From Bacteroidota bacterium (GTDB lineage Bacteria > Bacteroidota > Kryptoniia > Kryptoniales > JAKASW01): DNA of 9,566 nt. Below the pieces are notes generated by a model. The model ran no database searches. It worked only from the letters and a program-made list of their open reading frames with translations, and was not told where the DNA came from. Numbering within the stretch: the stretch's first letter is position 1; each line of letters starts with the position of its first letter. Below are positions 1 to 5,163 of this stretch, piece by piece. The DNA is taken from the NCBI GenBank assembly GCA_021796055.1, contig JAJYOS010000149.1, positions 1 through 9,566 on the forward strand. Direction: 5' to 3'. Made by a program: the position numbers and the translations under genes.

Positions 1-27
1 GCGAGGCTTATGTCTCAGGCGCTGAGA
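1..27 (+). pseudogene. recA: Internal recA fragment in inverted orientation
   Basis: Frame 1 of the plus strand reads ARLMSQALR. This is the conserved RecA segment that E. coli has as ARMMSQAMRKL, roughly residues 167-177, just after loop L1. The match stops at base 27: the next codons give Q-R-V instead of the expected K-L. The fragment points opposite to the recA N-terminus encoded at 15-260 on the minus strand, and both cannot belong to one normal gene. The bases continue beyond the left edge, so the fragment may be longer outside the window. The identification rests on nine residues, but it is strengthened by lying exactly where the other recA copy breaks. I read it as one side of an inverted join. 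Confidence 0.75.
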
Positions 28-29
28 CA
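11..29. repeat. Perfect 8-bp inverted repeat at recA junction
   Basis: TGTCTCAG (11-18), then GCG, then CTGAGACA (22-29) form a perfect palindrome with a 3-base centre. The left arm lies in the sense recA fragment (codons for M-S-Q) and the right arm in the antisense recA N-terminus (codons for C-L-S). About 7-9 bases (around 19-27) can be assigned to either side, which is the microhomology expected for a fold-back or template-switch join. Confidence 0.8.
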
Positions 30-260
30 GAGAGTGGTTTTACCGGAACTCTCCGGGCCAAATATTTCGGTGATCCTTCCCCTCGGAATGCCTCCGATGC
101 CCAGGGCCCAATCGAGAGAGATCGATCCCGTAGAAATCGCGTCTATCTTCGCGATGGGACCCTCTCCCATCTTCATCACGGCGCCTTTGCCGTAGTCGCG
201 TTCGATCTGATTAAGCGCGATATCCAGCGCCTTCAGCTTGGCATCTTTCTCTTCAGACAT
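15..260 (-). CDS. recA: RecA recombinase, N-terminal part only (broken)
   Basis: RecA is the DNA-dependent ATPase that forms filaments on single-stranded DNA for homologous recombination and, where LexA is present, SOS induction. About 80 residues are encoded here: the N-terminal helix with the RecA-typical [11 protein letters not shown] stretch (about 23-32), then [15 protein letters not shown], and the Walker A motif GPESSGKT at about 68-75. The normal protein is about 340-350 aa. After TTLCLS the frame runs into a TGA at 15-17 instead of continuing with the expected core residues, because the sequence switches to an inverted recA segment. The ATG at 260 is chosen because AAGGA lies 8 bases upstream; a TTG at 266 is in frame but less likely. 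The gene is last in the pgsA-pgpA-cinA-thpR-recA run, 2 bases after the thpR stop, so translational coupling is likely. Confidence 0.93.
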   Translation of the reverse strand: MSEEKDAKLKALDIALNQIERDYGKGAVMKMGEGPIAKIDAISTGSISLDWALGIGGIPRGRITEIFGPESSGKTTLCLSA

Positions 261-262
261 TT

Positions 263-928
263 TCAAATTCCTTTCCCGTCCGACGTCCCCTGCCGGGTGA
301 TTTCATTTTCGGACTTTTCTAGTGAATACTCGTACAAAATTTTATATTCCGAGCCCGTGGGCTTCAAAGTGCTTTCGAATAGTGCAACGCTCTTGGGGAA
401 GAATCGATCCACCGATAATTTACCCCCGCCCAGTAACTTCTGCAAGTCTTCGGGGAACATGGGCCCGCTGCGGTCAAATGCTCCGCGCGTGTCGCCTCTC
501 CTTCCTCTCGCGTCAAATGGCTGCGACATGCGTGCTATTGTAATGTGAGGCTTGAATTCGCGCGCATCCGGAGCAATGCCGTAAGACGACGAAGCTTCCT
601 TGATGACTTGCGAAACTCGTGCGAGCGTACCATCATCGCGACATTCCAGCCAGACTCCTCTTCTAACTCTATTATTCGGAAAATAGCTTAAGCCAACAAT
701 TTCCGTGACAGACGCCATTGGCGGCAGCTTCGCGAGTCCCGAGGAGGCAGACTCGAAGAGTTCGCCTGCCCGATCGGCAGAAAAATCGCCGATGAACTGA
801 AGCGTGATGTGGAGCTTGTCCCTTCCCTCGAACCTGGCATTCCTCAGCGATAGCCGAAGAGAACTTACCAGCTCCGCGATTTCGTCTTTGGTTATCTCTG
901 GAAGCGTTGCTCCGAAAAAAATCCTCAT
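263..928 (-). CDS. thpR: RNA 2',3'-cyclic phosphodiesterase (LigT/ThpR family)
   Basis: This is a 2H phosphoesterase of the LigT/ThpR family. Family members hydrolyse 2',3'-cyclic phosphate ends on RNA to 2'-phosphates, and some ligate tRNA halves in vitro. Both catalytic H-x-T-x motifs are present: HITL at residues 40-43 and HITI at 128-131. The C-terminal [13 protein letters not shown] pattern is also typical. At 221 aa it is somewhat longer than the usual 180-190, mainly through an Arg/Gly-rich insert after the second motif and a polar C-terminal tail. I chose the ATG at 928 because it gives the canonical family start [10 protein letters not shown]; an ATG at 943 would add five residues, and neither start has a strong ribosome binding site. 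Its TGA lies 2 bases before the recA ATG. A cinA-ligT-recA order is also known from Deinococcus, but the physiological link to recombination is unclear. Confidence 0.88.
   Translation of the reverse strand: MRIFFGATLPEITKDEIAELVSSLRLSLRNARFEGRDKLHITLQFIGDFSADRAGELFESASSGLAKLPPMASVTEIVGLSYFPNNRVRRGVWLECRDDGTLARVSQVIKEASSSYGIAPDAREFKPHITIARMSQPFDARGRRGDTRGAFDRSGPMFPEDLQKLLGGGKLSVDRFFPKSVALFESTLKPTGSEYKILYEYSLEKSENEITRQGTSDGKGI
269..273 (-). promoter_or_regulatory. Ribosome binding site of recA
   Basis: On the minus strand AAGGA lies 8 bases before the ATG at 260. It sits inside the last codons of thpR and decides for the ATG over the in-frame TTG at 266. Confidence 0.6.
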
Positions 929-1009
929 TATCCGATTCCGCATCTAGAACTTGCCGGCATGTTCACGAACAAAATTCTCGCGCTGAACGATGGTAGCTCA
1001 CGGCCGGAA

Positions 1010-2257
1010 TCACGCGAGGCCCAGGACACGGCGCCTCACCAGCTCCAAAGCGGCCTGAGAGGCCCTGTCTTTAAAGCGAACGCGCTCGTCGGGAAAATTA
1101 TGTTTATCAACCATCGTACCGCGAACATCTGAAATACCTATGTAAACAAGCCCGACAGGTTTCTCCTCCGTGCCGCCTGTTGGACCCGCTATGCCGGTTA
1201 CAGATACGCCGATGTCGGTCCGCGAAATAGCCCTGACTCCATCAGCCATCGCTCTGGCCACCTCCTCACTGACGGCGCCAAACTTCTGAATGAGTTCTTC
1301 CGGAACGTGAAGGATCTCGACCTTTGCCTGATTGCTATATGTTACCACCCCTCTTTCGAAGTAAGCGGTGCTGCCAGATATGTTGGTCAGACGATGAGAA
1401 ATCAAGCCACCAGTACAACTCTCCGCAACCGCCAGCGTGAGCCCCCTTTCTTTGAGGAGATTTCCCAGCGCCTCTTCAAGATCGACTTCGCCTTCTGCGT
1501 AAATGTATTTCTGTGCCTTTGCCTGTATCTTTGCAGCGACTTCGTCAGCTATCACGTCCGCTTCCTCCGCGGTCTTAGCCTTGACGCTTATTCGAAGCCT
1601 GACACCGAACTGACTCGGCAGAAACGCAAGCTTGGCTTTCCCGCCCAAAATGTCGTCGAGATTTCCAAGGAGCTCAAACAGGCTTGACTCGGCGATACCT
1701 GCGGTCTTCAACACCTTGTGCCTGATAACCTGTCCGACGACCTTCTCCTTGAGTCTGGGAACCAGGTGCTCCGTCATTATATTCCGCATTTCGTGCGGGA
1801 CGCCGGGCATGACCGCGAAAAACTTCCCGTCTTTTTCGAAGAGCATTCCGGGGGCCGTCCCCCAATGATTCATAAGGACCGTGCAACCTTCGGGGACGAG
1901 CGCCTGGTCGCGGTTAACTTGCTTTAGAGGAATGTTCCTTCTTGCCAACCGGTCCTTGACATTCTCAAGCACATCCGCGTCCTCCACGAGTTTCGCCCCG
2001 AAAAAATCCGCGACTACCTTCTTTGTAATATCATCGTGCGTCGGACCAAGGCCGCCTGTTACAAAAACTGCATCATAACTGGCATTGTACTCTTTGAACG
2101 CCCGCATTATCTCGTCATAGTCATCGCCGACGACAATAGTGCGAACAACTTCGAGTCCGACCTCGGACAGCCGCTGTCCCAAAAAAGATGCGTTGGTATT
2201 CACCACCTGGCCAATTAAAACCTCGTCGCCTATGGTGATTATTGAAGCAGTTCTCAT
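1010..2257 (-). CDS. cinA: CinA: competence/damage-inducible protein, NMN amidohydrolase
   Basis: This is a full-length two-domain CinA of 415 aa, the usual size. The N-terminal MoaB/MogA-like (COG1058) domain has IGDEVLIGQVVNTN at about 9-22 and VTGGLGPTHDD at about 66-76. In characterised CinA proteins this half has ADP-ribose pyrophosphatase activity. The C-terminal PncC domain has AESCTGG at 278-284, with the probable catalytic Ser280, then YSNQAK at about 307-312, with a probable catalytic Lys, and VTGIAGPTGG at 353-362. PncC deamidates nicotinamide mononucleotide to nicotinate mononucleotide for NAD salvage. The ATG at 2257 fits the family start and has GGAGA 7 bases upstream. An in-frame ATG at 2320 also has an AAGGA about 9 bases upstream and would add 21 residues not typical of the family. 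A 246-base gap separates it from pgpA. Confidence 0.95.
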   Translation of the reverse strand: MRTASIITIGDEVLIGQVVNTNASFLGQRLSEVGLEVVRTIVVGDDYDEIMRAFKEYNASYDAVFVTGGLGPTHDDITKKVVADFFGAKLVEDADVLENVKDRLARRNIPLKQVNRDQALVPEGCTVLMNHWGTAPGMLFEKDGKFFAVMPGVPHEMRNIMTEHLVPRLKEKVVGQVIRHKVLKTAGIAESSLFELLGNLDDILGGKAKLAFLPSQFGVRLRISVKAKTAEEADVIADEVAAKIQAKAQKYIYAEGEVDLEEALGNLLKERGLTLAVAESCTGGLISHRLTNISGSTAYFERGVVTYSNQAKVEILHVPEELIQKFGAVSEEVARAMADGVRAISRTDIGVSVTGIAGPTGGTEEKPVGLVYIGISDVRGTMVDKHNFPDERVRFKDRASQAALELVRRRVLGLA

Positions 2258-2264
2258 CAAAAAG

Positions 2265-2269
2265 TCTCC
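2265..2269 (-). promoter_or_regulatory. Ribosome binding site of cinA
   Basis: GGAGA on the minus strand lies 7 bases before the ATG at 2257. It supports this start over the upstream in-frame ATG at 2320, which has its own AAGGA. Confidence 0.6.
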
Positions 2270-2503
2270 GTTCTTATCAAAAGTGCTTAGGGGTCTCGGG
2301 CGCAAAATTGAGGCACGCATAATCTCAAGTCCTTATGAAACCGCGCATGACTCTCTCAAATAGTCACAGAAATCATTTCAGCGCTACGCGGCTGGATCCA
2401 TCCTTGAGATTTATCGTGAAACGATCACGCGGACCGGCGAGAAAACTCCATTGATTCAATATGACGCACTGGAACCCATTCCGTAATGAACCAGGCAGCC
2501 TGG

Positions 2504-3031
2504 TCACTTTCCAAAGAACAGATATAGTTGCAGGATTATATTTGTGTAAACTCCGCAAACCACATCGTCCATCATGATAGAAATCCCCCGATCCCGCCTG
2601 TCGAAATAATTTGCGGGAAAAGGTTTAAAAATATCCAGGACTCTGAAGATCACGAATGCCATCAGCGCAAGGAGGAGTCGATGGGGAAGAAAAAGGAGTG
2701 AAATCCATAAGGCGACTATTTCATCGATTACCACCCTCGAAGGGTCGTGACCATACGCTTTTTCCATTCTATCAGCAGCAAGCGTCCCCCACGCGAAGAA
2801 AATTAAAATCGCCGGCAGCATAATGAAAGTTTCGTGAAATCCTGGAATGAAGTAGATCAGGAAGGCGAGCAAAGATCCGACTGTTCCCGGCGCGAATGGG
2901 GACAATCCGGTCCCGAGACCGGTAGCTATGATCTTATCGAGGAGATTCGGACCGCCCTCCACCGAGGCTGACGAGCCGCTTGCTTCTTCCGCTTCTCCCC
3001 TTACGGAATCATTCTGATTGTGTTCTTCCAC
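2504..3031 (-). CDS. pgpA: Phosphatidylglycerophosphatase A
   Basis: PgpA is an inner-membrane phosphatase that removes the phosphate from phosphatidylglycerol phosphate to give phosphatidylglycerol. The family's marks are all present: GTGLSPFAPGTVGSLLA near the N-terminus (GxGxxPxAPGTxGSL), a central VIDEIVALW acidic motif, and a C-terminal segment with DRRDRGISIMMDD that matches the conserved GxGIMxDD region. Several hydrophobic stretches fit a multi-pass protein. No ATG is available. The GTG at 3031 gives 175 aa, overlaps the pgsA 3' end by 23 bases, and adds a polar Ser/Glu-rich lead of about 28 residues. A GTG at 2962 would give a start closer to the family norm, but no clear ribosome binding site decides. 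It follows pgsA, whose product supplies its substrate. Confidence 0.88.
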   Translation of the reverse strand: MEEHNQNDSVRGEAEEASGSSASVEGGPNLLDKIIATGLGTGLSPFAPGTVGSLLAFLIYFIPGFHETFIMLPAILIFFAWGTLAADRMEKAYGHDPSRVVIDEIVALWISLLFLPHRLLLALMAFVIFRVLDIFKPFPANYFDRRDRGISIMMDDVVCGVYTNIILQLYLFFGK

Positions 3032-3614
3032 TGAAAGCCCGCAGCGAGGAGTAAAGTATCCTGTAATTGCCAATGATGTACTGAACTCCGGTGCCAAATG
3101 TGAGGATGGTGATGACCAGCATCGAGTAGTAAACGACACTGCGGTCAAGCACCACATTGAAAATCGGGAGGAGACCGGGCAATGAATTTTTCAGGACGAT
3201 CGCTAGGAGGATGGCATAAATAAATACCATTTGCGCGAAAGTCTTCACTTTCGCGCTGAAGTTCGTGTGCAAGGTCCTTCCCCGAAGTTCGGCAAAAGAA
3301 CGAAGTAACGTGATCGAGATATCGCGAACAACAATTACCCAGACCATCCACCACTCGACAAGTCCAAGCCAGGCAAATGCAATGAAGGCAGCGGAAGTAA
3401 GTATCTTATCGGCGAGAGGATCCAGGAAGATGCCCCATCTCGATACTGTTCCGAATTTTCTCGCCACCCACCCATCGTACCAGTCCGTCAGCGCGGCTAC
3501 GGCAAAAACTAACACCGATACTTGCTTGAAAATCAGTCGTTCGCTTATAAACAGCACGACAAATATCGGCGTCAGCAAAATTCTAAGAATAGTCAGTTGG
3601 TTCGGTACGGTCAT
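3009..3614 (-). CDS. pgsA: CDP-diacylglycerol--glycerol-3-phosphate 3-phosphatidyltransferase
   Basis: PgsA transfers a phosphatidyl group from CDP-diacylglycerol to glycerol-3-phosphate, giving phosphatidylglycerol phosphate, the first committed step to phosphatidylglycerol and cardiolipin. The CDP-alcohol phosphatidyltransferase signature DGx2ARx8Gx3Dx3D is complete, with D47, G48, A51, R52, G61, D65 and D69; these aspartates bind the metal and CDP moiety. The N-terminus MTVPNQLTILRILLTPIF is the family-typical amphipathic start. Multiple hydrophobic segments and a length of 201 aa match the family. Phosphatidylserine and other CDP-alcohol transferases share the signature, but the start and the adjacent pgpA favour PgsA. 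It is the first gene of the leftward run and its end overlaps the likely pgpA start. Confidence 0.93.
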   Translation of the reverse strand: MTVPNQLTILRILLTPIFVVLFISERLIFKQVSVLVFAVAALTDWYDGWVARKFGTVSRWGIFLDPLADKILTSAAFIAFAWLGLVEWWMVWVIVVRDISITLLRSFAELRGRTLHTNFSAKVKTFAQMVFIYAILLAIVLKNSLPGLLPIFNVVLDRSVVYYSMLVITILTFGTGVQYIIGNYRILYSSLRAFSGRTQSE

Positions 3615-3945
3615 CTTGCCACAATTTAACTGTGATTGAAATGGAGGTCAAGTCCGTGACAATGTAACCAAGCCCGAGTTGTCTCACGTCATTGGCCGAT
3701 GTATGCATGGCTTCGCTGTGCGTTTTGAAGAGTGATGACGTCTCCACATGTATTTCCAAGTGTATTATTACCAGAACCTGCTTAGCAATTAATTTCGATC
3801 TCGTATACCGCTTCGAAGTACAGAGAATGCCATGATTGTTCTTCTCACCGTTCATTCGTAGACCTACTTCCGACTTGAAAGGTTTGCAGATAGCGGTGAA
3901 CCTCTAACCGTTGATTTTAAGGGGCGGACCAAATATTTTGAGGCA
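3615..3945. other. Divergent intergenic region
   Basis: This 331-bp gap lies between the leftward pgsA and the rightward M20 gene. Apart from the candidate pgsA promoter at its left end I see no convincing gene, terminator, riboswitch or repeat. A 90-codon minus-strand frame covers 3583-3855 but has no recognisable motif and no clear ribosome binding site. No good rightward -35/-10 pair was found, although a promoter for the M20-glnE run is expected here. The sequence is visibly more AT-rich than the flanking genes. Confidence 0.7.
3623..3651 (-). promoter_or_regulatory. Candidate sigma70-like promoter for pgsA operon
   Basis: The minus strand carries TTGACC (3646-3651), a 17-base spacer, and TAAATT (3623-3628), close to the -35 and -10 consensus. 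Only 8 bases separate the -10 box from the pgsA ATG at 3614, so a transcript from here would have almost no leader. No strong ribosome binding site precedes pgsA, which is compatible with that. It could also be a chance match. Confidence 0.4.
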
Positions 3946-5163
3946 ATGACTGATAAAATCCTTTCACTTTCAAAGAAAATCCTCCCGGATGTTGTCAAAA
4001 TCAGGCGAGCGCTTCACCAACAACCTGAGCTCGCGTTCGAGGAGGTAGCCACCGGAAAACTCATCGCTTCCGAACTCTCACGGCTTGGTATCAGAGTTCA
4101 GCGCGGTATCGGAAAGACGGGGCTCGCCGGTATTCTTAATGGTGGCGGCAAATCCGGCGTCGTCGGACTTCGCGCCGATATGGACGCGTTGCCCATCTTG
4201 GAAGAAACGGGCTTGAGCTTCGCCAGCCGCAACAAGGGAGTCATGCACGCGTGCGGTCACGATTCACATATGGCTATGCTTCTAGGAGCGGCTAAAATTC
4301 TATCCGCTCTGAAGGATGATGTACCCGGCACGGTAAAGTTTATTTTCCAGCCAAGCGAGGAAAAAAATCCGGGCGGCGCACCCGCGATGATAGATGACGG
4401 CGCATTGGAGGAACCGAGCGTCGACGCGATATTCGGCCAGCATATCACGACGGATCTTCCAACCGGTAAGCTCGGTTTTAGGGCGGGTCCGCTCATGGCA
4501 TCTGCCGACGAGATTTACATAACGGTGTTGGGCCGCGGAGGACACGGCGCGAAACCTCACAACGCAGTCGACCCAATCGTCATCAGCGCGCAGCTCATCA
4601 TGGAACTTCAGACTGTAATCAGCCGAATGAAAGATCCATTGGAACCTTCGGTGCTTACTATCGGCTCGATACACGGCGGCACTGCGACCAACATTATTCC
4701 GGATTACGTCAAACTCTCCGGAACTTTGAGAACAATGAACGAGGAGTGGCGGAAGAAAGCGCTTATTCTTATAGAGAAAACGGCTGTCCAGTGCGCCCGT
4801 GGCTTTGGCGGCGACTGCAAAGTGGAAGTGAGTCACGGCTATCCTGTTCTGGTTAACTCAGAAAGCGAGACCAACCTCGCCTTTGAAGCTGCTTCGGCCC
4901 TCTTCGGCAGGAACGCGGCCAAAGTAGTCCAGCCTCAGATGGGAGCCGAAGATTTTGCTTACTACCTGCAGAAGGTACCGGGAAGTTTCTGGTGGATTGG
5001 CGCGGCTAACAAGGCGATGGGCGCTACTGCATCCATTCACAGCGCGAGATTCAAGATAGACGAAGCCGCGTTCGTGTATGGAGCGGCGCAGCTCGCCTCA
5101 GTGGCAATCGAGTACCTCAGAAGAAAAGATGCATCCGGAAGGAAGAGTGGACTCCGCCACTAA
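3946..5163 (+). CDS. M20 family amidohydrolase (N-acyl-amino-acid/hippurate hydrolase type)
   Basis: This is a cytoplasmic two-zinc aminoacylase-like enzyme of peptidase family M20, amidohydrolase subgroup, which cleaves N-acyl amino acids or similar amides. Expected metal ligands are visible: C103 and H105 in HACGHD, E138/E139 in QPSEE (one catalytic, one ligand), H166 in GQH, and H365 in IHSARF. The N-terminal IRRALHQQPELAFEE and LRADMDALPI (75-84) are family hallmarks. The dimerisation lid domain starts near residue 185 and includes GRGGHGAKPH at 197-206. The length of 405 aa is typical and there is no signal peptide. The ATG has GAGG only 2 bases upstream, but the family's N-terminal length supports it. 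The acyl group and amino acid used cannot be told from sequence. Its 3' end overlaps glnE, suggesting cotranscription. Confidence 0.92.
   Translation: MTDKILSLSKKILPDVVKIRRALHQQPELAFEEVATGKLIASELSRLGIRVQRGIGKTGLAGILNGGGKSGVVGLRADMDALPILEETGLSFASRNKGVMHACGHDSHMAMLLGAAKILSALKDDVPGTVKFIFQPSEEKNPGGAPAMIDDGALEEPSVDAIFGQHITTDLPTGKLGFRAGPLMASADEIYITVLGRGGHGAKPHNAVDPIVISAQLIMELQTVISRMKDPLEPSVLTIGSIHGGTATNIIPDYVKLSGTLRTMNEEWRKKALILIEKTAVQCARGFGGDCKVEVSHGYPVLVNSESETNLAFEAASALFGRNAAKVVQPQMGAEDFAYYLQKVPGSFWWIGAANKAMGATASIHSARFKIDEAAFVYGAAQLASVAIEYLRRKDASGRKSGLRH

Noticed and set aside
961..990. GTTC/GAAC words near the cinA-thpR gap as a possible SOS (LexA) box
   Set aside because: The spacing does not fit the GTTC-N7-GTTC or CGAAC-N4-GTTCG patterns, and the site lies between genes of one run, not at an operon promoter.
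2490..2504. Hairpin-like palindrome CCAGGC-A-GCCTGG at the pgpA stop, as a terminator
   Set aside because: The stem is short, the effective loop is only about 3 bases, and no T-run follows on the minus strand. It does not look like an intrinsic terminator.
2373..2558. 61-codon minus-strand open frame between pgpA and cinA
   Set aside because: It overlaps the end of pgpA in another frame, shows no family features, and has no supporting ribosome binding site.
3583..3855. 90-codon minus-strand open frame upstream of and overlapping pgsA
   Set aside because: It overlaps the pgsA start in another frame, has no recognisable motif and no clear ribosome binding site, and covers the candidate pgsA promoter. 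Probably chance.
4300..4836. 178-codon minus-strand open frame opposite the M20 gene
   Set aside because: It is antisense to a strongly supported enzyme whose metal ligands are all present, and its translation has no family features.
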